Made by a program: the position numbers and the translations under genes
NCBI GenBank assembly: GCA_021234155.1
Contig: JAJEKV010000033.1
Coordinates: 14,763,422 to 14,827,421 of the forward strand
Reading direction: 5' to 3'
Origin: Isoetes taiwanensis
Taxonomy: Eukaryota > Streptophyta > Lycopodiopsida > Isoetales > Isoetaceae
Length of the DNA: 64,000 nt
The notes under the pieces: model-generated
What the model saw: the letters and a program-made list of their open reading frames with translations, nothing else
The model's database searches: none
What the model was told of the DNA's origin: nothing
Shown: one piece after another, positions 1 through 11,894 of the stretch
Numbering within the stretch: the stretch's first letter is position 1
Layout: each line of letters starts with the position of its first letter

Positions 1-2306
1 ATTTAAACCGCTTCATGGCTGCATATAATTCTGGTAAAGACCAAGCATTTTACATATTTCAATCAAGGAGTTTTCAAGTAACGCACCAGTAAGTACAAGT
101 TCATTTTGTTCTCCGTTTGTAGCATGTTGATCAGTTCATAACAAACATAGTATGAACGCTTTTGAGACTCGCAATTCAATGATCCCAAAATTGTCCAAGC
201 AATTGCGGAACTTCTCAGAGAATGTACGTTCAGAATTATAGGTGTTGCATATTAGTGCTAAATTTATGTCACCTATATTGGCATGCTGATTTCTAGTTCG
301 TAGTGGTATGCTTGTGCATATGTGCTAACCTTTATGAACCCAAAGTGGTTTGTCTGCCTGTGATTTCGTCCGGTCCACAACTTGTCGCATTGCATTGTAA
401 AGGCTTTTCTCATCAAAACCCGTTTTGATGCCTTGAAGACATCACCGTAAGTTGCATCAGCTCTTCTTCGTGTAGTTCCTTGTCTTCACATTATGGTAGC
501 ACGTCCCATCATCACATTTCAAGGGAATCGGTTATCTCAGTCTGTTACCTATAATAACTTTATTTGCATCTAGAAGTATTTGGCAGAGATCACGCATTTC
601 TTGCTAGTTTCTACATCTGAAAGTGTGGGCTTTGGACTTTTGCATTGATGCAAGCTTCCAAGAAGCCTTGGGCGTTGATGTATTGATGCACAACCTTGCA
701 CATAGTGGCACTAACCATGATATTTTACGATTTATAGATTTGCTAGACCCAACAAGATTCCAAGGTATATCATAGACATACTATAGTTCAGCCCATTGGC
801 ACCTAAAAGCCTAATAATATGGACAAAAGTTATGGACATTTGTTGTGGATAAAAGGAGATAACGCGACTCAATATGATATCAAGCCGCCGAACAAACTAA
901 AACTTATATGATTTGAATAATTGAACTCACCATCCTGGTTTTGTCTCTTTTTTGCTTCTTCCTTTATTTGTGATTTTTACAAATTTGCTCGTTGTGGGAG
1001 CTTGTGTTTAATATATGCTTGAAATGTTTAACATAATGTATAAACCGCCAATTCTTGGGATATAACGATTGCATGGCTTGGGTAAATGTCATATAGCTCA
1101 TGTTGTTTTTATACGCCTTAAAGGCTTCAAAATGTACCGCGATGTTATCTTGTCGAATGTTGTGTAATGTTTTTTCTTCGGAGACAACTCTACAGAGTTG
1201 TAACATTGATATGCCAAAGAAAAATGAGGATGTTAATATGCTATTGTTGTCGCTTATTATTAAACGCCCCTCCTTGTAATTTAGATAAAGCCAAAAGTAA
1301 GCACTATATGCTTTGCTATGGCAAAATCACAAGGTGGTTGTGGGGTAAGTATTAGCAAAATTCATTCGTAGGAAGGATTTATTGTGAAGGTAATTCAAGG
1401 TGTTAATGAATGTATAGGGTACGATGGAAGATGTAAGGTGGCAAGTTAATGAAGTTGTTGCATCCCCAAGTGTAAGATTTCATTGCTAAACACATGATAA
1501 TGTTTATTCTCTCTAACCAAGGAGTCAATGAAATTCAAAAAGTTGATCAAATATATGCTGCCTTCACTGGTCAACCTCTATGGCGCGCAATCGATTTTTC
1601 TCTGCTACAGAGGTATAGAGCATTATGCAATTAGATGGTTAAGTCATTACCTTCATGGATGACAATAGGTTTCGCCAAGAGATATTGGGAAGGGCATGTT
1701 CTTATTTTTGCACAAACAAAAAATCGCAGGCTATGGAATTTGGATTAATTGATGGAGTTCTAGAGACAGAATATTGAAGTTTGTAACCTTGAGGTATGTT
1801 CTTAGATAATTATGATTGAAAACTTCATTTCATCATGACCAATGTCTCTCCATCTATGGGTTGCAAATTGGGGGATGTTAAAAAGCAAGGTTTGAAGTAA
1901 AATTTATGTATATTGATGACAGTGATATAGAGTGATAAGGCAACTTGCTTTGCTATCAAGAAAATAGAAACTTCCTCTTTCAAAGATATGGCCATGTAAG
2001 TACAATTTCTTATGCATCATGAAATTGTTTTTGTTATTCTTAAGGAGATTAATTATCTTCTGCCGGTAGAACATTCCAGTTTACCTTGCTCCATTTGGGG
2101 TTGCAGTTCCTATGTTTATTAAGAAAGCAAATTGTTTGGATTAAGATGATGTTGCCTGCTAGGACTTAAAACATCATCTGAAGTCTAATGGCTCGAAATT
2201 GCAGACACGAAATAACGTCTAAGCCTTATTGAGGGAAAACATTTTAATTTTGTTATTAGGCAAAGAATATTTCCACCCTTAGATGTTTTGTCCAAATGAG
2301 TTGAAT
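1..2306. other. No gene recognised
   Basis: This stretch is AT-rich with only short open frames on both strands. I recognise no domain in it. It lies upstream of the F-box/LRR exons in the same orientation, so it may hold the missing first exon or intron sequence of that gene. I looked for the short N-terminal F-box exon with a donor site and did not find one. Confidence 0.5.
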
Positions 2307-3773
2307 AAACTAGGGGCCGATTTTTATCGAAAGGGAGGCCGATAACGGGCCGGTGATGGCGGCCTTCTTCCCGAGAAACCCTAGGGGGTCCGGCCATAGC
2401 CCCCATTTCCCTTTGGTGATTCCTGACTGGGTCGATGCCGGAAGGGTGAGGGACTGCGGCCCCGCAGGACTAGGCTGTTAGAACCATTCTTGCAAAAGAA
2501 GTCTCCTTCCTTTCGCTCCCTTGCAAGAACCAAGAAGCTTCCTTCCATTTCTTCTAGCTCTAATCCCCGCAACGGTTTAGAGACTCGAGGTTCGTGGGCA
2601 AGGTGAGTGAGCTTGGTATTTCTTGCTTCTTGTTTTTGCATCTGCCACAGGGTTCCGGCTATGGGAGGTGTGCCATTGATTTCGTTCTTGTCAGCTCCTA
2701 GTGGTCTGGCTGGGAGAAGGGATGCAGAATCCGGGAAACAGATGTAAACAGGCCTGTAGTATGTGCTGCCATAAGAAGAAGGAACCACTCTTCAAGTACA
2801 GTCCCCAGCTTGAATAATTTTAGGAAGGGATCTTCACGACTAGCTTGGTGCTAGACTGGAAACAAATGCTGGCCCCTGTAGTATTGTGACAGCTAAGAAG
2901 AAGAGTTTGTTGGCATCTATAGTACTATTGTTCTGTAACCCCTTTCTTGATGCTGGTGCTAGTAGCTGCAAGAGCTAAACCCTTTTGTAAAATGAGCATT
3001 TTTCGATTGCTGTAAGTTTCAAAGACTTTGTGGTTTTTTGTCTAACAATTAGCAGGGCCCGTGTTCCCCTTTCCCAGCAAGGGGTGGCTTGAGAATTGGT
3101 AGTCTGCAGGAATGGAGCAGCTCAAAAGTCATTGACTTCTAGTGGGCGGGAGACCCTAGAAAGGTTAAATTCTTGGTCTTGGTGTAGACAAGGCCCGCAT
3201 GGCTAGATGCAGATGGGTCAGGCGTGGGTCAGGATTCTAGCGGTGCTGCTCCTTTAGGTTTGCTGGTGAGAAGAAGGTCGAGTGCCTCATGATATGGGGC
3301 ACCCCCTATAGTATTGCTGCAAAGCCTGATGGGATCAGCTTATCTTCTAGCAGGGAAGCATAAAGAGGATCCTGACTCTAGTTTGGCAGCTGACCAGTGC
3401 GGTTGGCTACTCCTCTTCCTGCTGCTGGTAATCTCAGGTCTGGTTTCTTTGTTATATCTGAGGGCCTATTTTTGAAGCAATGATGCAACTGGGGCATGTG
3501 GAAAGACAGAACTTAGCTCCCATAGTATCTGCTTTTGGAGAAGAGGCTGGTAGTTCTTGTTCAAGAATGGCCTTAGTTGTGTCATTAGAGTCTAGGAAGT
3601 TAGTCCTTCTCTCCCGTGAGTATCCTATGGAGAAGAAGTTGAGAGGGGTTCTAAGAGTACTAGGCTCAGAGTTTGGACTGCTATTCATGGATTAGAGAAG
3701 TGGTAGCAGTTCCATACTCAACTGTATGTATATAAATGTCTTATCATTCGAATATAATACAGACTCTTGTCTT

Positions 3774-3806
<33 letters not shown>

Positions 3807-3813
3807 AGGGGCC
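2307..3813 (+). mobile_element. Poly(A)-tailed retroposed insertion with 12-bp target duplication
   Basis: The block 2319-3801 ends in about 27 A residues (from 3775). It is flanked by identical 12-mers, AAACTAGGGGCC, at 2307-2318 and 3802-3813; the A residues of the right copy merge with the tail. That is the signature of target-primed reverse transcription by a LINE machinery. Just before the tail is an A/T-rich stretch ending CTTC. No reverse transcriptase is visible in its 1.48 kb, so it is a non-autonomous LINE derivative, a SINE-like element or a processed transcript. It lies directly upstream of the F-box/LRR exons and probably within that gene's 5' region or an intron. Confidence 0.75.
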
Positions 3814-3978
3814 AAGAAACCATCAGCATACAAAAGCTTGGGATTTAGGCTAAAGAGAATGTTCATTAAAGTCACAGCTGCCATTCTTATAGTAGTTTAT
3901 CCATAGGATAAGACACCATAACAAAAGTAATCCAAGCTTTATGAAATGGTTTGTTGATATAATTTGAACTTGTGACAG

Positions 3979-4792
3979 GGCAACTAGAGTGTGTCGAAAA
4001 TGGGGGCAAGCCATGAAGCATGCATTAGCATATAGAAGCGAGCTTAGTTTTGCAGGCTGCAGGATTGACAATGCGTCACTTGCTACTCTTGTTGATCAAG
4101 CTGTCAGCCTTTCGGAACTTGACATGTAAGTATGCAATGCCACTTATCATACTTCATTTGTGAAAACAACACATGGTGTATAACAACATAGGGTTTTAGT
4201 ACATAATTCTGTTGTTCAATTCTTTGTATCTCTGCAGGCAGGTGGATTTGTTGCATTAGTGATGCAGAGCTACAAAGGATTTCTTGTTCAAAATGCTGTC
4301 CTAATTTGACATCAATTTCTCTTTGGGGAGTTACAGGAATTACAGATGATGGAGTTGTCAAACTGGTACTTATCTTACTTAATCTTGATTTGCCTTGGAC
4401 ATTACAAACTTCTGGTTTTTAATTTCATATTATATGACTTAAATCTGTTCCATTATCCTTGTAGATATGTAGCGCAGCGTCATTGGAGCACTTAAATATT
4501 GGTGGTACATTCATCACCGTTGTAACTATGTTTGCAATTGCAAAGCATTCCAAGCGTCTAAAGGTAAGTATAAAATGCTGTCAATTTGCCTTCAGAGAGA
4601 GATAAAGTAACGTAAATACTTCTTCTGCAGAAATTAAATCTCTGGGGTTGCAAGCATGTGACAGAAAGAGGTCTTTTAAGTCTTTCTAAGGGCTGCCCAA
4701 TGTTGCAGTTTATCAACATTTGGGGTATGAAGAGTTCAGTCAATAGGGAGAGACTACTGGTAACGAACCCCCATCTGCTACTCACACCTTAG
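3979..4792 (+). CDS. F-box/LRR protein, At5g67140-like (C-terminal four exons)
   Basis: The likely product is a substrate-recognition subunit of an SCF ubiquitin ligase. Four exons join in frame: 3979-4125, 4242-4365, 4465-4563 and 4631-4792. Introns start GT and end AG (donors at 4126, 4366, 4564). The product begins ATRVCRKWGQAM, continues with SLWGVTGITDDGVVKL, EHLNIGGTFIT and KLNLWGCKHVTERGLLSL, and ends VTNPHLLLTP before the TAG at 4790. These follow the order of the leucine-rich repeats in the Arabidopsis F-box protein At5g67140. About 30 N-terminal residues, mostly the F-box helix pair, are not seen. They must lie in an upstream exon, perhaps separated by the retroposed insert at 2319-3801. 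No stop or frameshift interrupts the four exons, so the gene may be functional. Splice junctions are read by eye. Confidence 0.8.
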
Positions 4793-5280
4793 GAAAGAAG
4801 GGTATAAAGCTCTTTCTTTTCTTTATTGTAAATATTGTGATTGTGAGCATGTTATATGGCCTGATGCAAGGCTTAGAGGCCAGTGGTGATCCCAGTTATT
4901 GGATGTTCAAGTGTGCCCTCCTTACTCTTGCTGTAATGTATAAATTGTCATTATGACCAACCAACAGATACAGATCAACTTGCCCCACTGGTGAATCAAT
5001 TGTGTTAAATTCATCCAGAATTTTTAAATTTGCTGTTTTAGGATAGGATGGCTGGGGAAACATATTGAGAATTTGTCATACAATAACCTATCTTTTGATC
5101 AGCACGGAATAGCATTTTTCCATAAAATAACGAGATTGACAACAAGAACTCCTTAGGAGTTAAAAGCTTCATGCGTCTCAAGTTTTATGTTTATACAGAT
5201 GGCCATAACAGTCTCCAATTGCCATGTCAATAGAACATTTGTACACAGGCAAAGCATGGCAAATGACAATTAAGGATGCT
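4793..5280. other. 3' flank of the F-box gene
   Basis: AT-rich sequence with no coding signal. It probably includes the 3' untranslated region of the F-box gene. It ends in TGCT (5277-5280), the left target duplication of the element that follows. Confidence 0.5.
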
Positions 5281-5305
5281 AAGTCGTATTTAATTAAAGT
5301 GGGAC
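5281..5305 (+). repeat. Left terminal inverted repeat of the 9.66-kb element
   Basis: 25-bp perfect match to the reverse complement of 14920-14944. It is preceded by TGCT. Confidence 0.75.
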
Positions 5306-5476
5306 AAATCTTGAATTTTGGGACTCGGACTGAAAATGGGACTCACACACCATAAAAGAAATTTCTGAATTGATTGCTTGAATAGAATTACACATGACAC
5401 ACATAGAATTGGGTTACTTGTTTTCCTCATAAATTTTACAAACCACTAGTTGAGATAGTTTTCAAACTTCTCAATA

Positions 5477-8205
5477 TTATGTGCCCTCATACAATGATAT
5501 AGCATGGAGGTTGCTCATGGCCTTGTCCATCTCCCTTCTTGGGATCTTGTGTGTGTTGTCCTTTGCAACGTGAGAACTTGGATATGACCATACCACACAC
5601 TCCACCAATTCCCTCCTTTGAGGGTCAGCATAATTTGCCCTCCACTTCTTCTCCCAGCAGTCAGTGTATTGCTCCTTCAAGTTGCCCTTCTTGTGTCTCC
5701 CAATGGGCTCCCAATATTGAATTTGGAATCCAGGACGCAACTCCTCTCCATCAGGCATAGTGGTGGTTACATCAGAGAGTGCCACCCCTAACCATATTGG
5801 ACAGTCCTCATCATCAGGCCTTACTAGCACAAAGTATCCTTCCTTGATGTCCTCAAAGGGATCCCACTCGGGAAGATCAAACCACTTCGCTTTGAGGCCT
5901 TACTTCCCACAAACCACTTGGAACCCTTGTTGGGACCCAAGTGAGCATTCTTAGACGTGCTTGCACCTTGAGAACCCTCCCATCTTGACTCTGGCAAGAA
6001 CCCGTCTCTTAGCTCCCTCCCACATGGCTGTTCAGTTTCCAAGCATGTCACAACTTTCTCCCAGACTTGATTAGGGGAGTCCATTTGATTTTTCTTAAGA
6101 GTGGAGGTGTGCTTTCCATTTCGAACATCATCCCAGTGTGTTATGTAATCCTTGATGCCCTTCACCAGTTGGCTAGAGTCTTTGATTGTCTTGAAGGGAG
6201 GTAGTGGTTTTGGTTGCCCCTTAGGAATGAGAACTTCACCAGCAGCACCCCTTTGCCACAACTCGATACCTTGTACAGCATCCACAACTTGTCACCGGTC
6301 TCCACTTATATTGCATGATTGGTATTCCATCCCTAACCCAAAACTTGAACTGAAGTGGCTTTGTGTGTCCTGTCAACTGGTCCTTACCATCTAGCAAGTA
6401 TCCTTCTACAAATGATTTCCAATCTGCAACCTCATCCATCAAGAAAGCCATTGGGTTGGGGTCAATGCAGCTCTCAAACACATCCATTAGTTCAGTGGAG
6501 AGTGGTCACGTTTCTCTCTTGAGCTTGGTGGAGAAAGTTCCAAAGAATCCATCTATATCATCATGCGATGCCCAACCATCATGAATCCCACTTTCACAAC
6601 TTTGAATACTCCCACTGCTGTCAAGTATGACATTGCCCCAAACATCCATCTATTCTTGTTTTTTTTCCAACAGCTTGTCCAACTGAACACATAGCTCCTC
6701 AAGGCGTTGATTTCTCAAGTAAGGGGAAATCATCCCAAGTCCTCCTTGATTCACTAGACACCTTGGATGTGAGCTTTTTTATCCGCCTTTGGTAACAAAG
6801 CGTTGATCATCCATCAAAGCCTCAAAATGGGTGCCGGAAGGGGAATACCTCCTCCCTTCTATCGATCCTTTCTCTAGTGTTCTCGTGCACTTGAAAATAG
6901 AGCTCACATGGAAGTTTGGATCATCTCTCCATAGATCAAGCACAAAATGACCATATGTTCCAGCTTCCATGACCATGTGTTAATACACCCCAGACTTACT
7001 TTCATTGAAAAAGCCGCTTTTGACAACGCTTTGGGTAAAGGATCTAGCTTTGGCAAGAAAGTCTTGTGTTGGTCCATCTTATCATGAATTATACACAAAA
7101 ATTTGTCCCGGGCGCATCTCTAAAAATGTTCTCCACGCCAATACAACCGCCTACATGATATTTGGTCCCTTTGGTGATCTCGCAGAAATTGCTCCCTAAT
7201 TGCCATTCTTTCTTTTCTATTGCAGCTTGATGCAAGTGTATCCTTGAGTTGAATGCAAGTGTTGCACTTTGAGAATGGCATGTGTTGTAGGACACTCCAC
7301 GCCCAGAAGTGAGTGCTCCATAACTTACTGAAATGTGATTGAGAAAGAGGCCTACCTCCAGTAGTTTCTAGGATGGAGTTGACCTCCTTAAGGCACTCCT
7401 TCTCGGATATAGTGTTGTGGCAACACTTGCACCACTCGCACACCGTGCTTTCGCTCACCTTCTCGACTTGTGAGGCATAGATTGAGACATGTATCTCACA
7501 AAGCTCTCAAGACTGCAATGGCCTTTAGAGTATTTGCTCTAGTTTTCAAAGTGAGTGCATTACCATGTTGGAACAAAGTGTGCCCTTTTCTAACCTGCCC
7601 CAAAGATTCTGTAAAATGAAGACTTGCTCACCCCAAGAATCCATCTCAATGCTCTCATACATACCTTCATGCCCCTCAATTGATATAGTAGCCGGCCCCG
7701 TGTTTTCATCATAGCTGGAATTCCTACACAAGGAGTAAAATGAAATTAATCCTATCTTTTGAAGTGTCCAATGTATTGGGACCTTATATCCGCACGAGGT
7801 CATCCACATTGTATCGCAGACGTGCAATCTAGGTTGCAACACTCTTGTCCCCTAATTGCCTCCCGTGTTTTCTTTGGTTGGTGCCATACTTTCCATCCTT
7901 TCTAAATATTTGTCACTTCTAGGCCTCTTGGGCACCTTTGGCTGCCTTTTATGAAAGACATAGCGTCTCTTCCTTGTGACCAAAGGATGCTCATCGACCA
8001 CCAAATCTTCCACATGGCCTTGGGTGGGCCTTGGGGTGTGTAGTTCAAGAGGGCAATCTAGAGTATCACCATTCTTGTGTGTAATATATCTAATTGGCCA
8101 TCTCAACCGAGCTTGGGACTCCAAAGAGCAGCCCCGAAAGCACACAATGCAATCACTAGAGCTTCCCTGGGACATGATTGTATCAACTTCGATAAGAAGC
8201 TTCAC
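5477..8205 (-). pseudogene. DUF7869-type (DDE-transposase-like) protein, decayed
   Basis: Read on the minus strand, the segments appear in the order expected for the DUF7869 family but switch frame several times. An N-terminal basic region is at 8205-7852. A Cys-containing part ('ILETTGGRPLSQSHF', then 'FSKCNTCIQLKD') is at 7458-7120. A first acidic motif, HDKMDQHKT, is near 7086-7062. A 'VQLD..KKNKNRWMFGAM' motif is near 6690-6640, and SHDDIDGFFGTFSTKLK is near 6575-6520. The C-terminal part, FVLVRPDDEDCPIWLGVAL, ends in a stop near 5477. The three acidic motifs resemble an RNase-H-fold DDE/D catalytic set; that reading is mine. Frameshifts and stops (for example around 6976 and 7546) mean no full protein can be made. 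It occupies the left half of the TIR-bounded element and is probably its former transposase. Confidence 0.65.
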
Positions 8206-8435
8206 AATGCCAACCCAAGATGTTCATCTCCCAGCCTCTCATCATTCACACTATCAAATGGATCAACCTGTAGCTTATTATACCCTCCGCCAGAATACCG
8301 CCCGGGTTGCAAGGGTGCAACAAAAGGCAACCCATCTTCCTCCATTGGAGCCTAGGGCAATGGCCTCCTTTGGACTTCCCTGGCTCCATTTTACTCATCT
8401 CACATGTTCCCTGAATGAAAAAGCTCACATTAAAA

Positions 8436-8705
8436 CCATATAGCCCCAAACACCACAAATATGACCATATGAACCATATAAAACCATACAAACATATTAA
8501 ATATAATCATATTATATCATACAACCATATTAACTAAAATCATACAACCATATTAACTAAAATCATATAACCATATTAAAGCATACAACCACACTCATTC
8601 TAAACCATATGTAAACATTGTAAACATATATAACCATTGAAACTATTCAACCATTGAAACCTTATTAAATACATAAGATAACATATATAAACATATAACC
8701 TACCC
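8436..8705. repeat. CCATAT/ACCATATTAA-rich simple repeat
   Basis: About 270 bp are dominated by variants of 'aaccatattaactaaaatcat' and 'accatata'. This is a diverged short tandem array. It lies upstream of the DUF7869 pseudogene start, in the divergent intergenic region of the 9.66-kb element. Confidence 0.6.
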
Positions 8706-9750
8706 TTTCATATCTTGTCATGTCCCGTGGCATTTCTTCTGAGGCAAAAACCGCGGGCTATGTCAAGAATCAATCATTTGCGCGTCATGGAGGGCATGGC
8801 CACACGCGTGACAATGGTTTTTATTATTGCACTTTTACGAGGTTCGAGGGGTGCAGCCGAATTAATGCACCCTCTTCCTCCTCCCCCGACCATTCTTCCT
8901 CCCCTGTTTTCTCTGATCACTCATCCTCCCCCGTTTCCTTAGCGCCGCTTTTACCGATCAGGCGATCGATCGAACCGAGCGATTCCAAGGCCATCTTATG
9001 ACGGCAGATTTTTGGTCGACGGATCGGGACGCTTCCCAGAAGTTCTCGCTAGATTCATTGTTCGGCCGGCGTTCACCGAGAAGAAAGTGAGGCCCTTTTA
9101 GTGTTGCTTTTTAGTTTTACGTAAGTCCTTTAGTGCATTTTTACTTATATTACATTTTGTTAGAGGCTCTTATTGATCCCCCGATACAATTTACGTACCG
9201 AGAAATCCTTATTCACGCTTTGTTAACGACTATACCCACATGGAAGTTTAACTCGAAGCCTCCTCCTCATCCAAGCAAATCTTCCGGTATGTTTTTGTAA
9301 TATCATACCCTTTTTAATCTCATTTTCTCTCAGACGTTTCTCCATCGTTCTCGTACTCTTCTCCAGCGTTCTCTGTTTTCTCATTGATCTCACTAATCTC
9401 AACGTTATCCTGTTTTCCCTTTGTATTGTTTTTGTTTTTGTTATCTTTTTCTTGCTTGTGGTTGAATTGAATACATTGTACGGGCACAAGTGAGAATAGT
9501 GGTTAGAGTAGTAGCAAGCAACCGAGATAGAAATCATCGAGACCGGTGTTAGGAACTAAGATATTGCGAGCATTAACGTAACATAACTAGGAATGTCTTT
9601 CTCCCGGCAAGAACTAAGAATAGGAATTGCTTCACGAATCTCCATTTCTAACTCACGGCAAATCCAATTGCAGGAGACATGCAAAGGGAGTGGCGAAGTT
9701 GGGAATACTTAAGCTTACCAACAGTCCGGGGAAGTGCACGGGCCTTCTTC
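8706..9750. other. Non-coding part of the 9.66-kb element
   Basis: Includes a pyrimidine-rich stretch at 8866-8940 (CCTCCCCC and CTTCCTCC runs) but no recognisable gene. It lies between the two divergent genes and may have held their promoters. Confidence 0.35.
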
Positions 9751-10812
9751 TTCGACTCGCGAGTCGAGAACTTCGACTTCCTTGGCCGAGAAGAGTGTAC
9801 ACTACGGGCTGTTGGCGGTTGAGATTCGACTCTTGATTGAGAGATACCTGACTACCAATGTCTTCACGATGCTAGAACCTGCTGCGGCCTTCTGGGCTCA
9901 TTAGGGAGAATGTATACCACGCCAATGGCTCTTTTGTGCGGTCGCGGTGCCTCCACCGGTCCCGAGCCACTCTCCTTGAACCATGCTCGCCGAATATTGC
10001 GAAGAAGGGCAGCTCCGGCGGCGGGTGGAAGGGCACCGGCGACTAACCATAGGTTGGCGGCGGCTTTTCGACTTCGTGAGTGAGAAGCGCGAGCTCTAGT
10101 GCACTCTAGAGCTGGCACAGGACGATCTTAACCACTCTCCTTCTATCTTCCTCGGACATTGCGAAGGGAAGTGGTTTTCCTTGTCTGAGGAGAGCCAACT
10201 CTTTAACCAATTCTCACATTATTATTGGTGTGGCCTCTGCAAACAAAGGCCGAGGAACCATCTTCGCCGAATATTGCGAGAAAGGATGGGCTCGATTGGG
10301 TGGAGGCCTCTACGACTAACCACCAGGTGCTGGCGGCTTTCGACTCGTGAGTCGAAAACGCTACCGCTGCCGATACCCCCTCGGGGCGGCTGCCGAGTCT
10401 TAACAACTCTCCTTCTATCTTCCTCGGACATTGGGCGAAGGGAAGTTGTTTTGATTTGTGCAGGGGCCAACTCTTAGCAACCACAGGAAACCGCGAAGAG
10501 CTTTGCTGTATGCATTCACCGGCCAAGGAAGTGGGAATGCCTTACCCAACCGCACTCCATGTACCATCGAAGTTCACCGATGGCTAAGGCGTTTCGACTT
10601 GCGAAGTCGAGAATATAGACATGCAAACCAACTCTACGCGACAGCCATGGAAACCATATTGCACGCATGCATTCTACCAAGGAAGTCGAATGCCTTAACC
10701 AACGGGCACTCCGTGTGTACTAACGGAGTTACGGATGGCTGAAGGCATTTCGACTTGCGAAGTCGAGAATGTAGACAGAAATAACAATCGCATTCTCGAC
10801 TCGCAAAGTCGG
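9751..10812. repeat. First cluster of TTTCGACTT..AAGTCGAAA palindromes
   Basis: Six copies of a palindrome with arms TTTCGACT/AGTCGAAA, or TTCTCGACT in variants, lie at 9751-9770, 10065-10086, 10338-10357, 10592-10613, 10748-10769 and 10792-10812. Centres vary (CGCG, CGTG, TGCG). The copy at 9752-9767, TCGACTCGCGAGTCGA, is perfect. One lacks a base in the right arm (10065) and the last is degraded. The same motif recurs after 13650. Confidence 0.7.
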
Positions 10813-11125
10813 TGATCCTTAACAGACCAATTCTCCCGTGTATGGTAGCGGTGGCCTCGACCGGTCGAGTCACTCTCCTTGAACCATCTTCGTCGGTATT
10901 GCGAAGGGGAGGGGCCTTGACCGGGTGGAGGCCTCTACAACTAACCCGAGGGGAAACCCCGAGAGGAAGCCAAGGCTTGCATTCTCTACAAGTAATGCGC
11001 ACTTTCTATTCTCTCGTTTTTAGTCCCAAGTGCCTCTAAATTGTCGAGCCACTCTCCTTGAACCATCTTCCTCGAATATTTGCGAAGAGGAGTGGTTCGG
11101 ACAGTGGAGGCCCCTCCGACTAACT
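9965..11125. repeat. Six interspersed hairpin modules around CTTC..CGAATATTGCGAAG
   Basis: Diverged copies begin near 9967, 10130, 10250, 10398, 10865 and 11045. They share CCACTCTCCTT, then CATCTTC, TCGAATATTGCGAAG and GGAGTGG. The outer parts (CCACTC and GAGTGG) and the inner parts (CTTCCTCG and CGAAG) can pair, so each module can fold back. Several are followed by GGTGGAGGCCTCTAC and GACTAACC. I see no coding frame running through them. Confidence 0.6.
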
Positions 11126-11531
11126 ACAAGAGGATGCATTTGAACCGCATCTCCGGGCCTTAGTCCTAGCGATCTATGTACAACATTCCAAGTAAGCGGT
11201 CCATGAAAAAAACACCTAAAAGCGGAACTGTTTCTTTACCCCGATCCATTGTTTCCTTGCCGCAGCATCTCAACCCGGAGAGTAAATCATCTCGAAGCTG
11301 AAAAATCTTTGGACAAGGAAACGATGAATCCGTCGAGCTTATCAGCAGTTCCATTATTTAAACACATACGGCATGTTCTACAAGCGAAATAACATAGGCA
11401 TCTCTCGAAACTCACCTCTTCGCGCTAGTAATTCCTTGGGCCATCAGTATCACGGATCCATGACCTCACCTAGAGTCTTTGCTTCTTACGCCGGTCTCTT
11501 CAAGAGTGTATTCAAAGATCTAATACTTGTA

Positions 11532-11894
11532 TCATCTGCGATTCGCGCGATCCCCGTTCCATGCCTTGATGTAGAGTTCCGTAACCGGCGGCTCCTCTCC
11601 GCTTCCTACCTTAGCTCCGTGCTCATCGATCAAATCAAGCGCTTGCAATAGGATGCGCTGGTCGAAAAACACATATGCAAAAAAGGCCAGCAAACTTACC
11701 GTCGGCTGGCCATTCGAAGTCGCTAACGATTCGATGCTCCCCCCTCGAACTCGAGGTCCCCAATGCCGCGAGGGAAGATAAACTATGCTCCGCTCACTTA
11801 GTCCCTTGATGTGATTAAATTTGAAATAGTGTTTGGCCGGGCTAAAGCCGACCGTCTTTGTACCTTTAGCCCTTCTTTTCATAAATGATTGCAT
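11532..11894 (-). CDS. Hypothetical 120-aa ORF inside the 9.66-kb element
   Basis: The minus-strand frame is open from an ATG at 11894 to a stop at 11532. Its C-terminal part, starting SLLAFFAYVFFDQR and continuing ILLQALDLIDEHGAKVGSG, faintly resembles the N-terminal helix region of ZSWIM7/SWS1-type SWIM proteins. No CxC..CxH zinc motif follows, so I do not assign that function. It may be a captured or chance exon. It lies between the palindrome cluster and the ParB-like gene and points the opposite way. Confidence 0.2.
   Translation of the reverse strand: MQSFMKRRAKGTKTVGFSPAKHYFKFNHIKGLSERSIVYLPSRHWGPRVRGGSIESLATSNGQPTVSLLAFFAYVFFDQRILLQALDLIDEHGAKVGSGEEPPVTELYIKAWNGDRANRR

Noticed and set aside
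1900-1925. YIDD-like reverse transcriptase motif
   Set aside because: The reading is isolated. No other RT block is found within 500 bases on that strand.
8715-9001. Plus-strand ORFs over the pyrimidine-rich stretch
   Set aside because: Ser/Pro runs follow the CCTCC composition, two frames overlap, and no domain is visible.
11532-11894. ZSWIM7/SWS1 homologue
   Set aside because: The resemblance is limited to about 25 residues and the zinc-binding CxC..CxH is missing. Kept only as a hypothetical ORF.
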